The notes under the pieces were generated by a model. That model was not told the DNA's origin, searched no databases, and saw nothing but the letters and a program-made list of their open reading frames with translations. A stretch of 36,169 nucleotides of DNA from Candidatus Aminicenantota bacterium (GTDB taxonomy: Bacteria > Acidobacteriota > Aminicenantia > Aminicenantales > Aminicenantaceae). The first letter of the stretch is position 1. Each line of letters starts with the position of its first letter. A program made the translations under genes and the position numbers. Of this stretch, positions 1-6,739 are shown in pieces. The DNA is taken from contig JAFGMO010000092.1 of assembly GCA_016927475.1 (NCBI GenBank), forward strand, positions 1 to 36,169, given 5' to 3'.

Positions 1-464
1 AAATTCCTATCTATAATTATAATTGCATTTCTTTTCGGTTTAAAAAGATTTGAAATGTTAATATCATTTTGGATTATTGGAGATAATAATTTTAAAGAAT
101 TGTAAGATTTTATAATTGAATTTTTGGTTTTTAAATGAATAAAAAAAACATTAAAATTTTCACTATTATATGCTTCATATAAATGGTCTAAAAAGATGAG
201 GCGCGGAATATCTGGTTTTGAAAATGATGTAAAGCGAAGGAGAATTACATTTCCCTTAAAATGGGATAGTCTAAATATTTGACCTTTTTTATTTTTTAAA
301 TATGTATCAGGACATTCTTTGTTATAATCATTGTTTTTTGTGAAGCTTGAATGTGAATATTTTTTATTCTTTAAATATTTTATTTTATTTTGAATATTAT
401 ATGCTAAAAATATTGAACTTAAAGTAATTAAAATTAATAGAAAAATTCTCAAAAATTTATTCAT
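1..464 (-). CDS. Thioredoxin-fold (TlpA/AhpC-TSA-like) protein lacking the active-site cysteines, partial
   Basis: The reading frame is open from the ATG at 464 to the window edge (154 codons, 3' end missing). An SD-like GGGGGGAGG directly abuts the start codon. Residues about 4-20 form a hydrophobic N-terminal signal or anchor segment. The rest follows the TlpA/redoxin pattern: a 'CPDTYLKNKKGQIFRLSHFKG' type beginning (P-D-x-x-L...G...L-S-x-x-K-G), a 'NVILLRF' strand, a helix 'FLDHLYEAY', a strand 'FNVFFIHLK' and 'NAIIIIDRN', which matches the 'tFlID' strand. In catalytic TlpA proteins WCxxC follows the first strand; here the position reads TSFSKPDIP, so the redox pair is absent. A thiol-disulfide role is therefore unlikely, and a structural or binding role is possible. 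Base composition is far more AT-rich than the genes after position 1000, suggesting acquired DNA. The fold call is from pattern recognition only. Confidence 0.65.
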   Translation of the reverse strand, partial: MNKFLRIFLLILITLSSIFLAYNIQNKIKYLKNKKYSHSSFTKNNDYNKECPDTYLKNKKGQIFRLSHFKGNVILLRFTSFSKPDIPRLIFLDHLYEAYNSENFNVFFIHLKTKNSIIKSYNSLKLLSPIIQNDINISNLFKPKRNAIIIIDRN

Positions 465-516
465 CCTCCCCCCAAATAGATTTCTAATTAATAGAAAAAA
501 ATTAGGTTTGTCAAGG

Positions 517-553
517 ATTAAATTCGATTAAATTCGAATTAAATTCGAATTCG
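517..553. repeat. Short tandem direct repeats ATTAAATTCG
   Basis: Three copies of ATTAAATTCG lie at 517-526, 527-536 and 538-547, followed by a partial AATTCG at 548-553. The last copies also create TTCGAATTCGAA, a self-complementary stretch. The repeats sit between the AT-rich redoxin-like gene and the recombinase remnant, at the edge of the compositionally odd segment. They could be recombination-junction debris or a slippage tract; no function is evident. Confidence 0.6.
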
Positions 554-581
554 AAGGATCAAAATTAGAATTACTAGGGAC

Positions 582-875
582 GTGTATGACAAAAAAAGTC
601 AGGATTACAGGGAAAAGCAATCTGAAATTCAAGACAGGATGCGGAATCTTCAGAAAGCGGATGAAGAATACTATGTTACTGCAAAATATATACTTGATGT
701 GGCTAATAGGGCTTATGACGTGTTTGTAAGTTCTGAACCGGACATAAAAAGACAAATTTTAAAGTTGATACTTCAGAACTGTGAAATAGACAACGGAAAT
801 CTAAGATATAGCTTGAATTACCCCTTCTCTGCTATCTTTTCTTACACGAAGTGTCATAACTGGCTCCTCGGGTAG
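582..875 (+). pseudogene. Large serine recombinase (resolvase family), C-terminal fragment
   Basis: The 97-residue frame (GTG at 582; frame open back to about 543) matches the C-terminal coiled-coil and beta region of large serine recombinases. It has a charged helix 'YREKQSEIQDRMRNLQKAD', then 'EEYYVTAKYILDVANRAYDVF', then 'SSEPDIKRQILKLILQNCEI' and a terminal beta hairpin running to 'LNYPFSAIF'. The catalytic N-terminal domain, recombinase domain and zinc ribbon are all missing: nothing upstream of about 570 fits the family and an in-frame TAA lies at 540. The fragment cannot be active alone. Its last codons (W-L-L-G-stop) are read from the 3' end of the tRNA-Asn gene on the other strand, as expected when an element has recombined at a tRNA end. 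I infer a remnant of an integrated element. Confidence 0.75.
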
Positions 876-936
876 GACTCGAACCTACAACCTAGTGGTT
901 AACAGCCACCCGCTCTGCCGATTGAGCTACCGAGGA
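861..936 (-). tRNA. tRNA-Asn (anticodon GTT), CCA encoded
   Basis: The minus strand folds as a 76-nt cloverleaf. The acceptor stem is TCCTCGG paired with CCGAGGA, the discriminator is G and CCA is encoded (positions 863-861). The D arm is GCTC-AATCGGCA-GAGC. The anticodon arm GGTGG-CTGTTAA-CCACT gives anticodon GTT. The variable loop is AGGTT, and the T arm is GTAGG-TTCGAGT-CCTAC. All stems are paired except one G-T at the base of the anticodon stem. The 3' end of the tRNA overlaps the last five codons of the serine-recombinase fragment on the opposite strand. Confidence 0.97.
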
Positions 937-1065
937 GCAACCGGCAAATTAATGTAGCAAAAAAACGCCGGAATATCAATAAAAACATGGACAGAAAAAC
1001 ATGGACATAAAAACTTGGAGCTTGTATTACAAAAAATGTTGACGTGAAAAGCATAAAAATATAGC

Positions 1066-1087
1066 TTATACACGCTATGGTGTATAA
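1066..1087 (+). promoter_or_regulatory. Perfect 8-bp inverted repeat just upstream of the BNR lipoprotein SD
   Basis: TTATACAC (1066-1073), six bases, then GTGTATAA (1080-1087) form a perfect inverted repeat that ends directly before the Shine-Dalgarno AAGGAG and the ATG at 1099. A TTGACG at 1039-1044 could be a -35 hexamer, but the spacing to TATAGC (15) or TTATAC (21) is poor. The repeat could be a repressor operator over the start of transcription, or an RNA hairpin next to the ribosome site. Nothing in the sequence distinguishes these. Confidence 0.5.
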
Positions 1088-1098
1088 AGGAGATCTAT

Positions 1099-2619
1099 AT
1101 GAAATATTTCCTTAAAAATGCTCTCATCATTCTTATCACCCTTTTTCTCATTCAATGCGCCGGAAACGAAAACGGAGGCACATCAGGGGAAAGCTCGGGG
1201 GACGACCAACCGGCTCCCGCCCCGACATTGTCATCCATATCACCGGATGCTCTTGCTTCCAACCTTCCTCCGTTTACGCTGACCGCGACAGGGAGTAATT
1301 TTGTCAATGATTCCAAGATTGTTTTCGACGGAGCTGAAAAAACGACGACTTATGTCAGCTCCACTGAATTGAACTGTGAGATCGAAACCAATGATATCCA
1401 GGAAAATGCTCTTTCTTCATCCAATAGCTCTATCTCCATTCTGGACAAGAGCGTCGACGTAATTGTCCGAAATCCTTCCGACCAAGGGGGAGATTCGTCT
1501 TCTCAGACTTTTTCCATTCTGACCAATCCGGATTTTAATGAGCAGGTGAACGTATCAAACACGAATAGTAAGAATTCCAACCGTCCCACGATCGCTGTCG
1601 ACAGCATGGACAGGCTGCACTTGGCCTATTCCGAGCAGAACGGAAGCGTTAGAAGCGTTTATTATGCTAATTCCGAAGATGGAGGAGAATCATGGTCAAC
1701 ACCGCAGATGGTATCGAATATTCAAGGGGACTATCCATCGATAGCTGTCGGAGATGACGATAAGGTTCATCTTGTCTATACGGACCAGGCAGCAGGACAA
1801 GACGGTTTGAAATACGTCCGTTCCGACGACGGGGGAGTTTCCTGGACAAGCGAAGTGGAAATCCCGGGGACAACCGTTCATGATAAATACCCATCCATCG
1901 CCGTCGATAATGGAGGAAGAATTTTTGTTGCTTGGGAATGGTGGACGGGATATTCGGCCTATAACATCGAAACTTATTTCAGCCGGTCGACAAACAATGG
2001 ATCATCCTGGAGCACGCCGGTTAACCTGTCCAATAACGATGGATTCTCCGGTGATGCTCGAACAGCAGTAGACGACGCGGGGAATGTTTATGTTGTTTGG
2101 GAAGATGATACACCTGGGAATAATGATATTTATTTACGGCGCTCTCCGGACCGGGGCGTGAGCTGGAACGCCGTTAAAAACGTAACCGCTAATCCTGCCA
2201 ACAGCAACGCTCCCGATATCGCTGTTGATACTGATGGTAAACTTTATCTTGTCTATAGCGAAACCGCTAGTCCCTCTAATATTTATTTCAAACGGTCTCA
2301 AGATAAAGGTGCGAGTTGGAGTTCGGCGAAAAAGGTTTGCAATACTTCTGATTATTCGGGAAGTCCCCGGATAGCTCTAGACAGCGTTAAGAACATCAGT
2401 GTTGTCTGGGACGAAAATGCCGGGGGTTATTGCTCCGTTTATTATTCCCGTTCCCTGAATAATGGAGACTCTTGGACATCTTTTGTCGATGTCGACCCGG
2501 CCAGCAATGATACCAGTGATCCAGATTTGGCCGTGGACAGCGGGGGACATATCAATATTGCCTGCGGCGACTGGACTCCGATGAACAACATCTATTTCTG
2601 CGGCAGTAAACGCAAATAA
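1099..2619 (+). CDS. Sialidase-like BNR/Asp-box lipoprotein with N-terminal IPT/TIG domain
   Basis: The protein has 506 residues. A lipoprotein signal (hydrophobic stretch, lipobox L-I-Q-C, Cys about 20) is followed by a Gly/Ser/Pro-rich linker. An IPT/TIG Ig-like domain spans residues about 42-138 ('SSISPDALAS...LTATGSNFVNDSKIVFDG'). The remainder is a beta-propeller with at least six Asp-box repeats of form S-x-D/N-x-G-x-S-W (SEDGGESW, SDDGGVSW, STNNGSSW, SPDRGVSW, SQDKGASW, SLNNGDSW). Asp-boxes are typical of sialidases and other secreted propellers. The sialidase Arg triad and FRIP motif are not evident, so a binding protein is as likely as a glycosidase. It is probably anchored in the outer membrane or exposed at the surface. 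An AAGGAG SD lies 6-7 bases before the ATG. The gene appears monocistronic and converges on the next gene. Confidence 0.8.
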   Translation: MKYFLKNALIILITLFLIQCAGNENGGTSGESSGDDQPAPAPTLSSISPDALASNLPPFTLTATGSNFVNDSKIVFDGAEKTTTYVSSTELNCEIETNDIQENALSSSNSSISILDKSVDVIVRNPSDQGGDSSSQTFSILTNPDFNEQVNVSNTNSKNSNRPTIAVDSMDRLHLAYSEQNGSVRSVYYANSEDGGESWSTPQMVSNIQGDYPSIAVGDDDKVHLVYTDQAAGQDGLKYVRSDDGGVSWTSEVEIPGTTVHDKYPSIAVDNGGRIFVAWEWWTGYSAYNIETYFSRSTNNGSSWSTPVNLSNNDGFSGDARTAVDDAGNVYVVWEDDTPGNNDIYLRRSPDRGVSWNAVKNVTANPANSNAPDIAVDTDGKLYLVYSETASPSNIYFKRSQDKGASWSSAKKVCNTSDYSGSPRIALDSVKNISVVWDENAGGYCSVYYSRSLNNGDSWTSFVDVDPASNDTSDPDLAVDSGGHINIACGDWTPMNNIYFCGSKRK

Positions 2620-2673
2620 ATCGAACTGGGCTCGCGCCATAAGGGTTTACAATAACATTATTGACTTAAACTG

Positions 2674-2710
2674 AAAATCAGGCTTGTTTTCGAGTCAGTA
2701 GGCCGATTTT
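2674..2710. terminator. Possible weak intrinsic terminator between convergent genes
   Basis: AAAATC-a-GGC (2674-2683) can pair with GCC-GATTTT (2702-2710), giving an imperfect stem with one bulged base and an 18-nt loop in the 108-bp gap between two convergent genes. The A/T ends give short U-tracts in both directions. The loop is long and the fit is modest. Confidence 0.3.
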
Positions 2711-2727
2711 TGGCCCCAAAATGACGT

Positions 2728-4563
2728 CTATTCCTGTTTTAAAAGAAGGAGGATTTTTTCGTTTACCTCATCTTCCAAAAAGCGGTCGAACTCCAGCGTG
2801 TAGCCGGCCGGGTCGGATGTAACGAATACACGGACCGGAATCGAGGACATATTCTGAAGATGATCCACAAATGCAAGCCCCTTTTTCCAAAGGTGAATAT
2901 ACCAGTCATCGATCTCTTCGCTTATGAATGATACGGTGACGGCCTTGTTTTCGGAAAAACGGTGAAGTCCTTCGGCTTCGTCCACCAGGCCGATAAAACC
3001 CGTCGGCGAGGAGGAATAAACTTTGGCGAATCCCTGGTCGACAAGAAGACGGGCTCCCAATTTCTCTTCATAAAATTTTTGGGCCTCCTCGAGGCTTTTG
3101 TAGTAAAACCAGATCACGTTGGCCTGAATACCAAGATCAGCCGGTCTTTGAGAGGTAGTATTTGGGGGCGGGTAAAGCGCCGTTTTCCCCTCGAGGGCGG
3201 TGTGAAGCGCGGCGTTTTCCTCATCGTCAAGAAAGGTCTCGAATTCCAGAAAATAACCTTCCGGGTCATAGGCGACAAATCCCCGCGTAGCGTGCCGCGT
3301 CGCATTGCGAACCGCTCCCCGCATGGGCACATCCTTTGATTTGAGATATTCATACCAGGCATCGATTTCACCGGTGACAAAACTCAGCGTAACGGTTTTG
3401 GGTTCCGATGCCCTGTGCATACCCTGTGTTTCATCCACCAGTCCGATGAATGTTGTCGGAGAAATTCGGTAAATAGCCGCAAATCCGTAATCCAGAATTT
3501 TTTCCAGCCCCAGAATATCCGAGTGAAAACTTTTTGCTGCGGACAGGTCCTTATAGTAAAAAAAGACCAGGTTGGCATCAAGGGGTGGGTATCCATCCAT
3601 TCCTTTTTCGAGCGTTTCTTTATTGATGAGAACATCAAAACCTTCAAAAGAATAGCGTCTCAAGCCGTCGGCTTCGCTGTATGTTCCTTTTCCTTGATAA
3701 ATATCGGCAAAAGCCCGGCTGATGCGGGGAATAACTTCACTTTTAACCCAGGGATCGTTATGTCCGGCGCAGATATGATCAAATTCTTCAAGCCGCGCGA
3801 TAAGCTTTTGGTTGGAAGCGATATAATCGGCCATGTTGACATCGGCGGCATGGGCGTAAAGCGGACCCGGGAAAAAATGATCGCCTGTGAAAAGAATTCT
3901 GTTTTTCGCGTCCAGAAGGCACATCTGTCCCGGTGAATGGCCGGGAGTGTAAATAACCTCAAGGGTTCGGCCGCCTAAGTCGATGATGTCTCCTTCCTTA
4001 ACCAGCCGTGTCGGCCTTAGGGGCGGAATGGTCCATGTTGTGGGGTCAAATCCTTCCGGCAATGGTTTCCAGAGATAGTACGGTGTTACATATTTTTGGA
4101 GAGAATCGTTGTTCCGGCCGGCGGCCAGTACATTCAAAGCTTCTTTATTGTCGTAATGGATGACATCTTCAAAACGCCAGGCGCCGGCGACATGGTCGTA
4201 ATGTTCGTGGGTCAGAACGACCTCAACGGGAAGCTCGGTGAGTTCTTCGGCAACAGCGCGTATGTTGCCGATCCCGGTTCCGGTGTCGATCACAGCGGCC
4301 TTTTCTTGTCCGAGAAGAAGATAACACAACGCTTCTTCAAACTGGTTGGGTTCGTATATAGCGAACGTATCTTCGGTCAGCCTGTAGACATCGAACCATT
4401 CCTGGTATGTTCCCACTTTTTCCAGCGTGGTGTAGACGGGGCGGGGGTGTACGGACCACCATTTTGCAGGCTGGACGAGATCCGATGCTTTTTGTTCGGA
4501 TTTGCATGAAAAACCTAAAAGTGTCAGACATGTCAGAATAAAGATTGTTGTCCACAATTTCAT
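2728..4563 (-). CDS. Metallo-beta-lactamase-fold hydrolase fused to two VOC (glyoxalase/dioxygenase-like) domains, lipoprotein
   Basis: The protein has 611 residues and a lipoprotein signal with Cys20 (L-G-F-S-C). Residues about 60-265 form an MBL-fold hydrolase. The HxHxDH metal motif is T-H-E-H-Y-D-H (H119, H121, D123, H124), followed by the third metal His in 'YTPGHSPGQM', the bridging Asp in 'LFTGDHFFPG' and the late His in 'CAGHNDPW'. Two homologous VOC domains follow (about 323-435 and 485-600). Each starts 'FYYK-D/S-L-x-A-x-x-F' and holds 'FIGLVDE' and an '...DPxGYxLEFxxFL' ending, so they arose by internal duplication. MBL hydrolases of this type act on thioesters, lactones or phosphodiesters; the VOC units could bind substrate or the same thiol adduct. 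An SD GAGGGG precedes the ATG. It is divergent from the Tat aldo/keto reductase. The substrate is unknown. Confidence 0.85.
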   Translation of the reverse strand: MKLWTTIFILTCLTLLGFSCKSEQKASDLVQPAKWWSVHPRPVYTTLEKVGTYQEWFDVYRLTEDTFAIYEPNQFEEALCYLLLGQEKAAVIDTGTGIGNIRAVAEELTELPVEVVLTHEHYDHVAGAWRFEDVIHYDNKEALNVLAAGRNNDSLQKYVTPYYLWKPLPEGFDPTTWTIPPLRPTRLVKEGDIIDLGGRTLEVIYTPGHSPGQMCLLDAKNRILFTGDHFFPGPLYAHAADVNMADYIASNQKLIARLEEFDHICAGHNDPWVKSEVIPRISRAFADIYQGKGTYSEADGLRRYSFEGFDVLINKETLEKGMDGYPPLDANLVFFYYKDLSAAKSFHSDILGLEKILDYGFAAIYRISPTTFIGLVDETQGMHRASEPKTVTLSFVTGEIDAWYEYLKSKDVPMRGAVRNATRHATRGFVAYDPEGYFLEFETFLDDEENAALHTALEGKTALYPPPNTTSQRPADLGIQANVIWFYYKSLEEAQKFYEEKLGARLLVDQGFAKVYSSSPTGFIGLVDEAEGLHRFSENKAVTVSFISEEIDDWYIHLWKKGLAFVDHLQNMSSIPVRVFVTSDPAGYTLEFDRFLEDEVNEKILLLLKQE

Positions 4564-4707
4564 GTTTCATCCCCTCAAATAGAAATTTTTTGATAATAAA
4601 AACCCGCATATTACATATCAAAACGAAAGAAATTTAGCAACGGGATAGGAAAAACTCCCGTCGATTGTTATAATATTACAAATCTTTAACTTCATGAAGG
4701 AGGACAC

Positions 4708-5931
4708 ATGGGACGGAATCCCATAAAACGAAGGGAATTTCTTGAAAAAAGCGCTCTTGGGTTTGCAGTCGCAGCAACAGGAGTTCCCGCTGTCAAAAAA
4801 ACAGGCCGGGATCAAGAGATAAAAAACAAAATCATCACCCGGAAGTTAGGCCGGACCGGATTGGAACTTCCCGTTGTCAGTTTTGGTGTGATGAATACCT
4901 ACAGTCCCGATATGCTTCACAAAGCTCTGGAAATGGGGATTAAACATTTCGACACCGCCCATGGTTATCTGCGCGGAAACAGCGAAAGATATATTGGGCA
5001 GGTGATCGAAGAAAGTGGTATGCGCGACAAGGTCATCATTGCCACCAAGATGTATTTTAACCGTGACCGGGAGACGGGAGTATTTCTTACCGAAGGGGGC
5101 GGCAGGCAGTTTGGAGCAACACAAGAAGATTTTAATGAACAGCTCAAGATCAGCCTGGAAAGGCTGAGGACGGAATACGTGGATATTCTTTATCTCCACA
5201 GCTGTTATACTCCGGAGATGGTTAACTTCGAGCCGATGATGGATGCCTTTGTCAAGGCCAAAAAGGAAGGGATAGCACGTTTTATCGGTGTCACGACACA
5301 TGCTAACGAGCCGGCCGTCATTCGGGCCGCCGTCGATGCGGGTATTTATGATGTCATCGAGATCGGCATCAATTACTGGATGAAAGATAAAGAAGAGATC
5401 AAAAAAGCTGCCGCCTATGCCGCCGGAAAAGATATCGGCATCGTCGCCATGAAGACGGTCGGCGGGAACGATATGAATAAAGAAAAAAGCGCCGACATTA
5501 ACCATAAAGCGGCCCTGAAATGGGTTTTGAGCGATAAGAGTATCAGCACCGCAATTCCAGGAATGACTACCTTTGCTCAGATGGACCTCAACTGGAGCAT
5601 TATGGACGAAGGTTTGACCTTGACCGAAGCGGATATGGCCGACCTTGAACGTGCTGACAAGGGACAAGATTCATTATTCTGCCAGGGTTGCCGTTCCTGT
5701 TTGTCTACATGCCGGTCGTTGGTCTATATCCCGAATCTGATGCGGGCGTTTATGTATGCCCAGGGATACGGAAACCTCATCCAGGCTGAAATGACGGTGG
5801 AAGAGCTTCCACAGGATAAAGGACTTGCCGTTTGCCGTGCCTGCTCTTCATGTACTGCTGTCTGCCAAAACGGTTACGACATAAAACAGAGAATTGGTTC
5901 ACTCATTTCTATGGGATTCGGCCGTCCTTAA
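4708..5931 (+). CDS. Tat-exported aldo/keto reductase with two C-terminal [4Fe-4S] motifs
   Basis: The protein has 407 residues. The N-terminus carries a twin-arginine signal (K-R-R-E-F-L-E-K-S-A-L-G, then a hydrophobic Ala/Val stretch), which implies folding with cofactors before export. The AKR TIM barrel starts at 'RKLGRTGLELPVVSFG' and shows the catalytic set: Asp and Tyr in 'FDTAHGYLRGNSERYIG', Lys in 'IATKMYF' and His in 'LYLHSCY'. The C-terminal ~70 residues carry two full Cx2Cx2Cx3C motifs ('CQGCRSCLSTC' and 'CRACSSCTAVC'), as in ferredoxin-like tails of Fe-S AKRs. Such proteins probably take electrons from a redox chain instead of free NADPH; the substrate is unknown. SD AGGAGG precedes the ATG. 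A second gene of the same type lies at 18645-19820. Confidence 0.9.
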   Translation: MGRNPIKRREFLEKSALGFAVAATGVPAVKKTGRDQEIKNKIITRKLGRTGLELPVVSFGVMNTYSPDMLHKALEMGIKHFDTAHGYLRGNSERYIGQVIEESGMRDKVIIATKMYFNRDRETGVFLTEGGGRQFGATQEDFNEQLKISLERLRTEYVDILYLHSCYTPEMVNFEPMMDAFVKAKKEGIARFIGVTTHANEPAVIRAAVDAGIYDVIEIGINYWMKDKEEIKKAAAYAAGKDIGIVAMKTVGGNDMNKEKSADINHKAALKWVLSDKSISTAIPGMTTFAQMDLNWSIMDEGLTLTEADMADLERADKGQDSLFCQGCRSCLSTCRSLVYIPNLMRAFMYAQGYGNLIQAEMTVEELPQDKGLAVCRACSSCTAVCQNGYDIKQRIGSLISMGFGRP

Positions 5932-5939
5932 AAAATTGT

Positions 5940-5960
5940 GCTTCTCTAAGAAGCCATTTT
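5940..5960. terminator. Bidirectional intrinsic terminator between aldo/keto reductase and PH-domain gene
   Basis: GCTTCT (5940-5945), a 3-nt loop, and AGAAGC (5949-5954) form a perfect 6-bp stem. On the plus strand CATTTTTCATTTTT follows. On the minus strand the stem is followed by ACAATTTTTT. It lies in the 29-bp gap between convergent genes and can serve both. Confidence 0.7.
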
Positions 5961-6563
5961 TCATTTTTCCAGAGCTATTCGAATAGCCTTGAGTTCTTCG
6001 AGTATTCGAAAAAGCAGTTCGGCATTTTCTCCTGTCGCTACTTTTTCCTTAATGCCCAGAGATTCAGAAATGGGGTGCAGGGATCGAACACGGCTTCTCA
6101 GGTCCTGGTGCAGTTCTTCCCATTCCTTCAATCCGGCCATGTTGCCTTCATAGCCTGTCGCCGATTGGGTTTGTCCTGCGGTTTGTATACGAATGGAGGC
6201 AATACCCAGGAACCTGTCATACAGGGACCGGTGCAGTACGAAATCGGTGATAGCCCGGTAAGGAATATTCTGCCTGACTTTGGTCAGGATTCCTTTATGG
6301 ATGATCACACGGTCGTCTTCAATTTCGTATTTGAGGTTTTTTACCCAGAGGGCCAGGATGGGAACACATATTATCCACAATAGTGAAATACATCCCAATG
6401 TGATTGGCCATACAATAATACGAACCTCATGTGGTGTGGGTTCGCCCAGGGGCACGAGCAGGACAAGCAGAAGACCCGCGATAAAAAACATGAAAGATAA
6501 TGTCAGCAGTATAAGCCACTGCTTGGTCAGAAGTTTTTTGTACGGTCTAAGAGAATGTGGCAT
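5961..6563 (-). CDS. Bacterial PH-domain (DUF304/YdbS-like) membrane protein
   Basis: The protein has 200 residues from the ATG at 6563, chosen because GGAGGG lies 4 bases upstream; a TTG at 6581 in the same frame lies upstream of that SD. Two transmembrane helices (residues about 15-37 and 48-72) are followed by a bPH_2 domain of about 80 residues. The domain starts at 'LKYEIEDDRVIIHKGILTKVRQNIPYRAITDF' and ends near 'IRIQTAG', which is the typical DUF304 core. The C-terminal tail (about 140-200) is helical and charged. YdbS-type proteins are inner-membrane proteins with the PH domain on the cytoplasmic side, of unclear function. It converges on the aldo/keto reductase gene. Confidence 0.8.
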   Translation of the reverse strand: MPHSLRPYKKLLTKQWLILLTLSFMFFIAGLLLVLLVPLGEPTPHEVRIIVWPITLGCISLLWIICVPILALWVKNLKYEIEDDRVIIHKGILTKVRQNIPYRAITDFVLHRSLYDRFLGIASIRIQTAGQTQSATGYEGNMAGLKEWEELHQDLRSRVRSLHPISESLGIKEKVATGENAELLFRILEELKAIRIALEK

Positions 6564-6739
6564 TTTTCCCTCCAAGTCCAAAAAATATTTTCACTTTTTT
6601 TTTGAATAGTATGTATTATATTAGATATACGATTTATGATGAAGAATAATTCGAATCAAAGGTTTTTTGGAATATCAAACCTGGATTATTTTCAAATCAT
6701 CCGGGATTGATAGTATAAGGGATAACCAGGAGTGCTGCC

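Noticed and set aside
4669..4674. TATAAT upstream of the Tat aldo/keto reductase at 4708
   Set aside because: No acceptable -35 at 16-18 bp (TAGGAA at 17 bp), so I did not list it as a promoter.
5974..5987. Perfect 14-bp palindrome GCTATTCGAATAGC
   Set aside because: It lies inside the C-terminal codons of the PH-domain gene, with codons that fit the protein and no promoter nearby; probably chance.
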